Shown one piece after another: positions 1 through 5,920 of a DNA stretch of 5,920 nucleotides. Numbering within the stretch: the first letter of the stretch is position 1; each line of letters opens with the position of its first letter. The notes beneath the pieces were generated by a model. It saw only the letters and a program-made list of their open reading frames with translations, made no database searches and had not been told where the DNA came from. The DNA comes from Flavobacteriales bacterium (GTDB lineage Bacteria; Bacteroidota; Bacteroidia; Flavobacteriales_D; Sanyastnellaceae), in assembly GCA_028823435.1 (NCBI GenBank), contig JAPKBK010000115.1, positions 1 through 5,920 on the forward strand, given 5' to 3'. The translations under genes and the position numbers were made by a program.

Positions 1-1296
1 TATAATGGATACAAAGTGTATTGGGATGATGGAGGCCAAATCGTATCTCCCCACGACTCCGCCATCATCGAAGAGGTTCGAAAAATAAAATCACTTTCAG
101 AAGTAAAAATTGCCTCCAGAGAGATCGCATCTGAAGACCTGATTACCTTGCTTGGACCAGAACATGATGAAGGTTACCTCAAGGCTATTCTAAAATTAAG
201 ACGTTCAGTTTCACTGGAAGAAAACGGGTCGCCAGCAAGCCTTGTTTTTACAGGTTTACATGGTACAGGATCCGTAAGTGTCCCGCCTGCGTTAAGGGCA
301 TTTGGTTTTTCAAATGTTCACGAGGTCGCCTCTCAGTCATCACCTGACGGGAATTTCCCGACGGTATCAAGCCCCAACCCAGAAGAGGGGCAAGCTTTAG
401 CAGAAGCGATTTCGCTTGGCAAAAAGTTAGGAGCATCGCTTGTCATGGGCACAGATCCAGATGCTGACAGAGTCGGAGTCGCTGTGCCAAATGGAGAAGG
501 AGGATTTCAACTGCTTAATGGAAACGAAACTGGCGCGTTGCTTTTCGATTACGTCATTCGCTGTGGAAGAGACAATGGTGATCCATACGATTCATCAGAT
601 TTTGTGGCTTCGACTGTTGTGACCTCTCCGCTTCTGTCTTCAATAGGTGAAAGCTATGGATTAGGTGTGCGAACAACGCTCACTGGATTTAAACATATCG
701 CCGCAGCAATCGCAGATGAAGAGAAAGGGTTGAATGGTCGCAATTTTATTGTCGGCGCAGAGGAGAGTTACGGATATCTTATCAAGGATACAGCCAGAGA
801 TAAAGATGCGGTAGCGGCGTGTTGTGTGCTTTCTGAACTTGCACATTCACTAGAAGAAAACGGAACCACAATGTTGGCCCGCCTAGAGTGTATTCATCGA
901 AAACATGGCCTTTATCAAGAAGGCTTGGTGTCAATCGTGAAAATGGGCAGGGAAGGCGCACATGAGATCTCCGAGATGATCTCTAGATTCCGATCATCCA
1001 CTCCTCGCATGCTGGCTGGTGAAAAAGTTGTGGGGCTTCTTGACTTTGACACCCAGAAAAACCACAATCTGATTTCCTCGGAAGTCAAGAATATAGATTT
1101 GCCGAAGTCAAACGTTCTGCAGTTTATCACAGAAAAGGGGTCACGAATTACGGTCCGTCCTTCAGGGACAGAGCCGAAGATAAAATTCTATGTGAGTGTG
1201 AATACCATCCTGCAAGACAATGACGACTACTTGGAGAAAAAAACGGCGCTGACCTCTCAAATGACAGCGTTGTTTCAAGCTGTGGGTGCAGCATAA
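1..1296 (+). CDS. pgcA: Phosphoglucomutase / phospho-sugar mutase, PgcA-like (5' partial)
   Basis: Alpha-D-phosphohexomutase superfamily enzyme, expected to interconvert glucose 1-phosphate and glucose 6-phosphate in the cytoplasm. The frame is open from base 1 (reading YNGYKVYWDDGG), so the GTG at 16 is only an internal valine and the true start lies outside the window. About 431 residues are present. Relatives are about 570 to 580, so roughly 140 N-terminal residues are missing, including the phosphoserine loop (TASHNP-like). Visible motifs are the metal-binding loop DPDADR (454-471), a TGFKHI motif near 680-697, the sugar-binding loop GAEESYG (754-774) and the C-terminal phosphate-binding loop RPSGTEPK (1156-1179). 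An EESYG loop followed by RDKDAV resembles Bacillus PgcA and phosphoglucomutases more than phosphomannomutases, which usually have GE-SGH; the exact substrate is inferred. The stop is TAA. It converges with cvpA across 6 bp. I see no frameshift or in-frame stop. Confidence 0.95.
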   Translation, partial: YNGYKVYWDDGGQIVSPHDSAIIEEVRKIKSLSEVKIASREIASEDLITLLGPEHDEGYLKAILKLRRSVSLEENGSPASLVFTGLHGTGSVSVPPALRAFGFSNVHEVASQSSPDGNFPTVSSPNPEEGQALAEAISLGKKLGASLVMGTDPDADRVGVAVPNGEGGFQLLNGNETGALLFDYVIRCGRDNGDPYDSSDFVASTVVTSPLLSSIGESYGLGVRTTLTGFKHIAAAIADEEKGLNGRNFIVGAEESYGYLIKDTARDKDAVAACCVLSELAHSLEENGTTMLARLECIHRKHGLYQEGLVSIVKMGREGAHEISEMISRFRSSTPRMLAGEKVVGLLDFDTQKNHNLISSEVKNIDLPKSNVLQFITEKGSRITVRPSGTEPKIKFYVSVNTILQDNDDYLEKKTALTSQMTALFQAVGAA

Positions 1297-1302
1297 GAAA
1301 AC

Positions 1303-1893
1303 TCAGAGTTTGTCTTCTATTTTCCCTTTCGTTTCTATAAGTTTCTCCTTCGCTTCTTTCAGTTTTTCGTTGGCTTTTTCTTCCAATTTTTCTAGATCGG
1401 TCTTTTCAGACCAATCCTTCCAATACGGCAACACGAGCGGAGCAATAGATTCTACGACAGGAAAAATCACGCAGTTCTTCTCTAAACTTTCAGGGATATG
1501 CTTTCCTCCGAAACCCTTAATTCCGAAAATGACAAATGTGAGAAGAAGTGCGTTTTTTGCCATTCCGAAAAGGGCTCCAGAGAGTTTGTTCGCCAATCCC
1601 AATGCTAACAAGTCGATGAATTTCTCTAAAAGTCTTGCCAAAAGGTGTACAATCAAAACAACCGCTATAAAAGCAATGGCGAAGGAGGCCACGGCGATCT
1701 TCTGGCTGCTCCAGTCAACCTCTGATGCCAATACTGTAGCTATCGCCTCAGAACCATAATACGCCGCGATTGCTCCCGCAACAATTGCAATAAATGATGC
1801 CATTGATAGAATGAACCCTTTCTTGAATCCAGAGAAGGCGCCCCAAATTAGAATGATGCCTAGTGCGATATCTATAAGTTGTGATGATTCCAT
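1303..1893 (-). CDS. cvpA: CvpA family inner-membrane protein
   Basis: Small membrane protein of the CvpA family (colicin V production protein). Family members are linked to colicin V export and envelope stress in enterobacteria; the role in this phylum is not established. From the ATG at 1893 it has 196 residues, with four hydrophobic segments at about 6-23, 27-46, 64-85 and 104-125. The N-terminal pattern is typical of the family: D8, G12, then a GAFSGFKKGF stretch between the first two helices. After about residue 160 comes a lysine- and glutamate-rich tail with a leucine/isoleucine pattern (LEKLEEKANEKL and onward), likely an amphipathic helix or coiled coil on the cytoplasmic side. Start choice: an in-frame TTG at 1911 would add six residues (NVHCN after the start), but the ATG puts the DIALG motif at the usual distance from the N-terminus. 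Neither start has a clear ribosome-binding site. It is divergent from lysC. Confidence 0.88.
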   Translation of the reverse strand: MESSQLIDIALGIILIWGAFSGFKKGFILSMASFIAIVAGAIAAYYGSEAIATVLASEVDWSSQKIAVASFAIAFIAVVLIVHLLARLLEKFIDLLALGLANKLSGALFGMAKNALLLTFVIFGIKGFGGKHIPESLEKNCVIFPVVESIAPLVLPYWKDWSEKTDLEKLEEKANEKLKEAKEKLIETKGKIEDKL

Positions 1894-1937
1894 ATTGCAA
1901 TGTACGTTCAAGGGCTTTCTTCAGGTAACTTCGCAAT

Positions 1938-3215
1938 GTGCAAATTAAAAGTCATCAATTCGTAGTACATAAATTCGGCGGCGCTTCGGTTAAAAATTCT
2001 GAGGCGGTGCGAAATGTAGGTACGCTATTGGATCAAAATTTACAAGGATCTGCAGTCGTCGTCGTTTCTGCGATGGGAAAGACAACGAATGAGTTGGAGA
2101 ATGTGCTTGGGGTTTTAACCAAAGAGGGTTTTGTCTCTGCCCAGTCCCAAATGAATTCGATCATCGACGCTCACGAAGCCATTGCGCGAGAACTCGGTAT
2201 AAATGTCGATCTACGTGTGATCTTTGAGTCGGCTTTAAAAACGGCAAACGAGCTGGAGGATGAAGACGCACGATATGATGCGCTTGTCGCGGCAGGGGAG
2301 GATGCGAGTACGCGCGTATTGTCGGGGTATTTGACAACGAAAAACGTCGACGTAAAATGGTCAGACGCAAGAGATATCATTTTGACCGACGCAAAACACA
2401 GAAGCGCGAGAGTCAATGAGCGTTTAATCTATGAGAACGGTGCGGGGTTGCGAACGTCGCTCTCGGAAATGGCGAATCGAATTATCGTCACTCAGGGGTT
2501 TATAGGTCGTTGTCCTACTGGTAGAACGACGACTTTGGGACGCGAGGGGTCGGATTATTCAGCGGCGCTACTCGCGTGTGCAATCGGCGCAAAGGAAGTC
2601 GTCATTTGGAAGGACGTTCCTGGGATGCTCAATGCCGACCCACGTGTGTTTGATCACACTGAAACAATCAAAGAATTAGATTATGGAGAAGCGCTAGAAC
2701 TCAGTTACTATGGCGCCAGTGTGATTCATCCAAGAACGATCAAACCACTACAGAACGAAGGCATTCCTCTTTTTGTAAAAAGTTTTGTGGATTTAAATGC
2801 ACCTCAAACGAGAATCGCTTCTTATCCAGGCATGGTTCCTGGGATCCCGATGTACATCTCTCGCCCGAATGTTTCCCTTTTGTCTTTAGGTCCTGCCGAC
2901 AATTCATTTGTGGGGGAGGATCACCTTTCTACTCTTTTTGCGAGGCTAAATAAATCGGGAATTCACGTGAGAATGATGGAAAACTCTGCGGTTCAATTCG
3001 ATTTGGTCTTCGAGGAAGACCCAGAAAGGCGACATCGATTTGTAGACGGGTTGGGAGATGGGTTTTGGACGAAAACAGAAAAGGGATTAGAATTGCTCAC
3101 GATGAGGCACGGTAACACTGAGCTCATGGATCAACTAACGGCAGGAAAGGAGATCGTGATGGAACAAAAAAATCCATCTACGCATAGGCGTTTGTTACGC
3201 GCTATACACGTCTAA
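1938..3215 (+). CDS. lysC: Aspartate kinase (monofunctional)
   Basis: Phosphorylates L-aspartate with ATP, the first step towards lysine, threonine, methionine and, in many bacteria, diaminopimelate for the cell wall. It has 425 residues, close to the short Bacteroidota form. Kinase-domain motifs are KFGGASVK (K12), GREGSD (201-206), WKDVPGMLNADPR (224-236) and GASVIHPRT (259-267). The C-terminal third begins near residue 290 and holds an ACT-type regulatory region with MMENSAVQFDL at 346 onward, the counterpart of the MISQ-S strand in other aspartokinases, and a LLTMRHG segment near the end. Feedback control by an amino acid is therefore likely, but the ligand cannot be read from the sequence. 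There is no homoserine dehydrogenase domain, so it is not a ThrA or MetL fusion. The start is GTG at 1938; no in-frame ATG lies upstream because a TAA sits at 1926-1928. A weak AGG (1923-1925) lies 12 nt before it. The stop overlaps the convergent downstream gene. Confidence 0.96.
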   Translation: MQIKSHQFVVHKFGGASVKNSEAVRNVGTLLDQNLQGSAVVVVSAMGKTTNELENVLGVLTKEGFVSAQSQMNSIIDAHEAIARELGINVDLRVIFESALKTANELEDEDARYDALVAAGEDASTRVLSGYLTTKNVDVKWSDARDIILTDAKHRSARVNERLIYENGAGLRTSLSEMANRIIVTQGFIGRCPTGRTTTLGREGSDYSAALLACAIGAKEVVIWKDVPGMLNADPRVFDHTETIKELDYGEALELSYYGASVIHPRTIKPLQNEGIPLFVKSFVDLNAPQTRIASYPGMVPGIPMYISRPNVSLLSLGPADNSFVGEDHLSTLFARLNKSGIHVRMMENSAVQFDLVFEEDPERRHRFVDGLGDGFWTKTEKGLELLTMRHGNTELMDQLTAGKEIVMEQKNPSTHRRLLRAIHV

Positions 3216-3433
3216 TATTCGTCTTCGTTGAAGAAAAAATCTTCCTTCGAAGGGTAGTCAGGCCAAATGTCCTCAATGGTATCGTAGTTCTCTCCATCGT
3301 CTTGTAGACCTTGAAGATTTTCAACGACTTCAAGAGGCGCACCTGTTCGCATAGCGAAGTCGATGAGTTCGTCTTTAGAGGCGGGCCAAGGCGCGTCTTC
3401 TAAGTAAGATGCTAATTCTAGAGTCCAATACAT
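3212..3433 (-). CDS. Small acidic DUF2795-type protein
   Basis: A 73-residue cytoplasmic protein of unknown function. I recognise it as the DUF2795-type small protein widespread in flavobacteria, with hallmarks MYWTLELASYL at the start, APWPASKDELIDFA, RTGAPLEVVENL and an aromatic, acidic end (IWPDYPSKEDFFFNEDEY). Twenty of 73 residues are Asp or Glu and only three are Lys or Arg, so it is strongly negative. It has no signal peptide or membrane segment. The ATG at 3433 is preceded by A- and G-rich sequence (AAGGAATAAAGGA) and a good Bacteroidota promoter, so it is probably transcribed as a single gene. Its TAG stop (3212-3214) overlaps the lysC TAA (3213-3215) from the opposite strand. A role as a binding partner or regulator is conceivable from the size and charge, but that is speculation. 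The family label is from memory of related proteins. Confidence 0.9.
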   Translation of the reverse strand: MYWTLELASYLEDAPWPASKDELIDFAMRTGAPLEVVENLQGLQDDGENYDTIEDIWPDYPSKEDFFFNEDEY

Positions 3434-3442
3434 TCCTTTATT

Positions 3443-3454
3443 CCTTATATAAGG
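3443..3454. repeat. 12-bp perfect palindrome in the leader of the DUF2795-type gene
   Basis: CCTTATATAAGG is a perfect inverted repeat with no spacer. It lies just downstream of the predicted transcription start and 9 nt before the ATG at 3433. Read on the minus strand, its right half supplies AAGG, part of the purine-rich sequence in front of the start codon. It could be a protein-binding site or a weak RNA hairpin (four pairs, ATAT loop). It could also be chance, because AT-rich palindromes of this size are common. Confidence 0.35.
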
Positions 3455-3464
3455 TTATAGCGCG

Positions 3465-3495
3465 CAAAAATAACCGAATCTCATTTGATTGCAAG
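3465..3495 (-). promoter_or_regulatory. Bacteroidota-type promoter for the DUF2795-type gene
   Basis: On the minus strand the -7 element reads TATTTTTG (3465-3472), a full match to the phylum consensus TAnnTTTG. A CTTG (3492-3495), matching the TTG core of the -33 element, lies 19 bp further upstream, the usual spacing for the primary sigma factor in this phylum. The predicted transcription start is near 3458-3460, giving a leader of about 25 to 29 nt. The promoter sits in the 84-bp gap after the adenosyltransferase gene, so the small gene need not depend on read-through. The call rests on pattern matching only. Confidence 0.65.
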
Positions 3496-3517
3496 TTTTA
3501 AAGAGATTAAGTATTCA

Positions 3518-4063
3518 TTATCTTGCTTTCCAAGCTATTTCTTCGGTTTTCGTGATGTGAGAAAGCAATCTTGCAGCTGTAAAGAGTAAATCTGACAGCC
3601 TATTTAGATATTTAATGAGTTCCGGATCAATTTTTTGTTCTCTTGCGAGTGAAACACATCTGCGTTCGGCCCGCCTACACACCGCCCGAGCAACATGTGC
3701 ATCAGCGACAGCTGGATGGCCTCCTGGCAATAAGAAGTTCTTTAGATCTGGGGTTTGTTCATCCGCCGCATCGATCCAATTTTCAAAATCCTGAACATTA
3801 TCCGATGCAAACTTTGGTAATTTTTCTTTCATCTTAGGATCAATGGTTGCCAGATGGCTGCCCAAAAGAAAAAGCTGAGATTGAATTTCTCGAAAAAACA
3901 CCCGATGTGTCTTCATTGATTCATGTTCTATTAATCTGCCTATGAATGTGTTAAGCTCGTCAACTGTGCCGTAAGCTTCGATTCTAAGGTCGTCTTTTGA
4001 GAGACGTGTCCCACCGAAAAGTCCAGTAGTTCCGTCATCACCTGTTCTTGTATAGATACGCAT
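3518..4063 (-). CDS. PduO-type ATP:cob(I)alamin adenosyltransferase
   Basis: Transfers the adenosyl group of ATP to cob(I)alamin, making coenzyme B12 for enzymes such as methylmalonyl-CoA mutase or class II ribonucleotide reductase. The PduO/MMAB family forms soluble trimers. It has 181 residues, a normal length. The N-terminal ATP-binding signature TRTGDDGTTGLFGG covers residues 5-18, followed by the family segment RIEAYGTVDELN (27-38, with D35). Further on are FLLPGG (110-115), the helix ARAVCRRAERR (125-135) whose arginines line the active site in relatives, and YLNRLSDLLF (152-161) near the C-terminus. All key positions I can check are intact. The ATG at 4063 is directly followed by RIYTRTGDDG, the standard N-terminus. 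It is divergent from the dCMP deaminase gene across 33 bp; no good promoter or B12 riboswitch is visible there, and 33 bp is too short for a riboswitch. No other cobalamin gene is in the window, so salvage of imported B12 is plausible but unproven. Confidence 0.95.
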   Translation of the reverse strand: MRIYTRTGDDGTTGLFGGTRLSKDDLRIEAYGTVDELNTFIGRLIEHESMKTHRVFFREIQSQLFLLGSHLATIDPKMKEKLPKFASDNVQDFENWIDAADEQTPDLKNFLLPGGHPAVADAHVARAVCRRAERRCVSLAREQKIDPELIKYLNRLSDLLFTAARLLSHITKTEEIAWKAR

Positions 4064-4096
4064 AAAACGAAACTACATAGATTATCTTGCGCATTA

Positions 4097-4525
4097 ATGA
4101 ATGAAGCGAAGAAAAAGCAACTTAGGTACGATATTGCCTATATGAAAATGGCTGAGGAGTGGGCCAAACTTTCTCATTGTACTCGGAAAAACGTGGGTGC
4201 ACTTATCGTAAAAGACAAGATGATTATAGCCGATGGCTATAATGGTTCTCCCAGTGGGTTTCCAAATGAGTGTGAAAATGATGAGGGACAAACACATTGG
4301 TACGTCTTGCATGCTGAGGCAAATGCAATCACAAAACTTGCCCGAAGTCACAACTCAGCTGAAGGATCGACCCTTTATATTACGCTCTCCCCATGTAGAG
4401 ATTGTGCAAAGCTCATTCTGCAAGCGGGAATCAAGAGAGTCGTCTATAAATCCGCTTATAAAGATACAAGTGGCGTCGATTTCCTCACGAAATCATCCAT
4501 TGTTACAGAACTTTTAGAACAGTAA
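4097..4525 (+). CDS. Deoxycytidylate (dCMP) deaminase
   Basis: Zinc-dependent hydrolase of the cytidine/deoxycytidylate deaminase family. It is expected to convert dCMP to dUMP and so feed thymidylate synthase. It has 142 residues, in line with bacterial dCMP deaminases. Zinc and catalytic residues are visible: H72 and E74 in HAEANA, and C100 and C103 in SPCRDC. Upstream features typical of the dCMP branch are SHCTRKNVGALIVKD (26-40) and the GYNGSPSGF loop (47-55), which binds the nucleotide. C28 and C59, together with H67, may form a second metal site as in some relatives; this is inference. The ATG at 4097 gives a short Lys-rich leader before the first helix and is the only sensible start; no Shine-Dalgarno sequence precedes it. 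The S41 peptidase gene begins 12 bp after the TAA on the same strand, so the two are probably co-transcribed. I recall this gene pair from other Bacteroidota. Confidence 0.95.
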   Translation: MNEAKKKQLRYDIAYMKMAEEWAKLSHCTRKNVGALIVKDKMIIADGYNGSPSGFPNECENDEGQTHWYVLHAEANAITKLARSHNSAEGSTLYITLSPCRDCAKLILQAGIKRVVYKSAYKDTSGVDFLTKSSIVTELLEQ

Positions 4526-4537
4526 TGCACGCTGCTT

Positions 4538-5920
4538 ATGTCGACTAATCAAAATGGCCTGCTCAACGGACCAGCTCAACCACTGATCATCGCACTTACA
4601 CTGGCTGTGGGGCTTTTGCTAGGCCGTGGATGTAATGATGCCTCACAACATAGCCCTCGCAAGGACAATCGTATTACACATATTTTAAACCAAATTGACG
4701 TTCTCTATGTGGACTCAATAGATCGTGAATCACTTATTGATGTTGCAGTTCAATCGATTGTCCAAGAACTCGACCCCCATACAAATTACTTCTCTCGAGA
4801 AGAAATCTTAGCGAACGCGGTTCTCATGGAGGGGAATTTTGAAGGGATTGGCGTCGAGTTCATTATTCGAGACGACACATTAATGGTTGTCAATGCCATC
4901 CCAGGTGGTCCTTCAGAAAGTGCGGGGATAAAAGCGGGAGATCGGATTGTTGAAGTTGAAGGCGAATCTGTTTCTGGTCCCGATCTGACGAACGACCGGG
5001 TCATGAAGTTGCTCAAGGGCCCAAGAGGGACCCAGGTCGATTTGGGAATCACCCGGAACAGCAATGCCCTTGGCGACACAGACACCCCTTTAGAAGATGT
5101 AATCAAAGTGACGATTGTGCGCGCAAGGATTCCCATAAATAGTGTCGTGGCATCTTTTGTGCTAGAAAACAGCGTGGGCTATATCAAAGTCATTCGCTTT
5201 TCTGCGACAACGGCCATCGAGTTCGAGCGGTCAATGAACGATTTGGCGAAGCAAGGCGCGACTTCAGTGATTGTAGATTTAAGGGGAAACGGGGGCGGAT
5301 ATCTACATTCCGCAACAAACATGCTTGATCGATTTTTAGATGAAGGTCTTGGGATTGTTTACACAGAGGGCAAGGCCTCTCCGCGAATAAATTACAATTC
5401 CACGTATCCTGGAGAGTACAGTAGCTGGCCTATTGCGGTTCTTGTAGATGAAAACTCGGCTTCCGCCAGTGAGATATTTGCCGGCGCTTTGCAGGATAAC
5501 GACAGAGGCCTTATCGTGGGCAGACGGTCTTTCGGAAAAGGACTGGTTCAGGAGGAATTCTCTGTGCCAAATGCGCTGTCAGGAGCGGGTGCCCTTCGTC
5601 TTACAGTAGCTCGGTTTTACACTCCGAGCGGAAGAGCAATCCAAAAGCCGTACGGTGAAGGTGTGAATTATGCGAATGATTACCAAGACCGCATTGCGTC
5701 TGGTGAGCTTTTTCTAGAGGATAGCATTCAGCATGCGGATACCGTGGCCTACAGAACTTTGCTAGGCCGTAAGGTATATGGTGGAGGTGGGATTACGCCA
5801 GATGTCTTTATCCCATTAGACAGTACACAGTCAAACAGGGCCTTGGCAGAGCTGGTTTGGACAGGGGCGTTACGTGATGCCTCATTTACATGGGTGGATC
5901 TTCATCGCGCTGAGAATTTA
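4538..5920 (+). CDS. ctpA: S41 family C-terminal processing peptidase (3' partial)
   Basis: Serine/lysine-dyad protease of the CtpA/Prc family, expected to act in the periplasm on C-termini of substrates. From the ATG at 4538, 461 residues are in frame with no stop before the edge. Relatives in this phylum are about 530 to 560, so the last 70 to 100 are missing. Order: a short polar start, a hydrophobic anchor (about 15-29, PLIIALTLAVGLLLG), a helical region with DPHTNYFS (79-86), a PDZ domain from about 99 (GNFEGIGVEF, then PGGPSESAGIKAGDRI), and the peptidase core with DLRGNGGGYL (247-256). The catalytic residues are S309 in SASASE, K334 in FGKG, and Q338. The GELF, VYGGGGITPD and FIPLD segments near the end are typical of Bacteroidota members. 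The PDZ end carries a polar insert (NSNALGDTDTPLEDV). C32 follows the anchor, but GRGC is a poor lipobox. No clear Shine-Dalgarno sequence is seen. In-frame codons back to the TAA at 4523 offer no ATG. Confidence 0.95.
   Translation, partial: MSTNQNGLLNGPAQPLIIALTLAVGLLLGRGCNDASQHSPRKDNRITHILNQIDVLYVDSIDRESLIDVAVQSIVQELDPHTNYFSREEILANAVLMEGNFEGIGVEFIIRDDTLMVVNAIPGGPSESAGIKAGDRIVEVEGESVSGPDLTNDRVMKLLKGPRGTQVDLGITRNSNALGDTDTPLEDVIKVTIVRARIPINSVVASFVLENSVGYIKVIRFSATTAIEFERSMNDLAKQGATSVIVDLRGNGGGYLHSATNMLDRFLDEGLGIVYTEGKASPRINYNSTYPGEYSSWPIAVLVDENSASASEIFAGALQDNDRGLIVGRRSFGKGLVQEEFSVPNALSGAGALRLTVARFYTPSGRAIQKPYGEGVNYANDYQDRIASGELFLEDSIQHADTVAYRTLLGRKVYGGGGITPDVFIPLDSTQSNRALAELVWTGALRDASFTWVDLHRAENL

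Noticed and set aside
1299..1311. Inverted repeat AAACTCAGAGTTT between the convergent pgcA and cvpA stops, as a two-way terminator
   Set aside because: Only five AT-rich pairs around a three-base loop, with no long T run on either strand. Too weak to call a terminator, though its position between the two genes is suggestive.
1286..1759. Long open frame on the + strand, rich in Ser and Phe, antisense to cvpA
   Set aside because: It mirrors the Lys/Glu-rich and hydrophobic codons of the CvpA-family gene, has no recognisable domain, and overlaps the end of the phosphoglucomutase gene. The minus-strand reading has clear family features.
2161..2416. Two overlapping minus-strand open frames inside lysC
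   Set aside because: Both are antisense to conserved aspartokinase sequence and have Ser- or Arg-rich products without known motifs.
3222..3253. Short inverted repeats (TCTTC GTT GAAGA, and CCTTCGAAGG) near the lysC end as a terminator
   Set aside because: They lie inside the DUF2795-type coding sequence and arise from runs of Glu, Asp and Phe codons. On the + strand the hairpin is followed by A, not T.
4064..4096. Promoters or a B12 riboswitch between the adenosyltransferase and dCMP deaminase genes
   Set aside because: The 33-bp gap is far too short for a cobalamin riboswitch. The best promoter-like match (TAGTTTCG on the minus strand) has one mismatch, no TTG at the right distance, and sits 4 nt from the ATG.
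4616..4642. Lipoprotein signal on the S41 peptidase (Cys at residue 32)
   Set aside because: The residues before Cys are Gly-Arg-Gly. Arg at -2 and Gly at -3 do not fit a lipobox, so a plain membrane anchor is more likely.
4786..5136. Minus-strand open frame of 116 codons inside the peptidase gene
   Set aside because: It lies wholly within the PDZ coding region of a well-supported gene and its product is low-complexity, with no recognisable motif.
1..5920. A defence, mobile or secondary-metabolite system
   Set aside because: Every gene but one belongs to a well-known housekeeping family, and the one unknown is a small conserved protein. No transposase, integrase, repeat array, toxin pair or odd base composition is apparent.

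Overview
The window carries an ordinary, tightly packed stretch of chromosome that most likely comes from a member of the Bacteroidota, probably a flavobacterium-like lineage. Three things support this. The protein versions match those I know from that phylum: the short aspartokinase, the small DUF2795-type acidic protein, the S41 peptidase with its YGGGGITPD tail, and the dCMP deaminase directly upstream of the peptidase. Most start codons lack a clear Shine-Dalgarno sequence. One gap carries a textbook Bacteroidota promoter (TTG, 19 bp, TAnnTTTG). No species can be named from the sequence alone.

Layout from left to right: (1) the C-terminal three quarters of a PgcA-like phosphoglucomutase on +, cut by the left edge; (2) a CvpA-family membrane protein on -, ending 6 bp from it; (3) a monofunctional aspartokinase (lysC) on +, divergent from cvpA across about 44 bp; (4) a 73-residue acidic DUF2795-type protein on -, whose stop overlaps the lysC stop by 4 bp; (5) a PduO-type cob(I)alamin adenosyltransferase on -; (6) a dCMP deaminase on +, divergent from it across 33 bp; (7) an S41 C-terminal processing peptidase on +, starting 12 bp later and cut by the right edge.

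The genes do not form one pathway. They cover sugar-phosphate interconversion, entry to the aspartate amino-acid family, coenzyme B12 activation, dUMP supply for thymidylate, and periplasmic proteolysis. The only likely co-transcribed pair is dCMP deaminase and the S41 peptidase. Strand switches at nearly every junction argue against a larger operon.

There are no RNA genes, mobile elements, CRISPR arrays, phage genes or defence genes here, and no stretch over 300 bp without a gene; the longest gap is 84 bp. I see no undescribed system. The points most worth a second look are the promoter and palindrome in front of the DUF2795-type gene, the convergent lysC/DUF2795 overlap, and the unknown role of the DUF2795-type protein.
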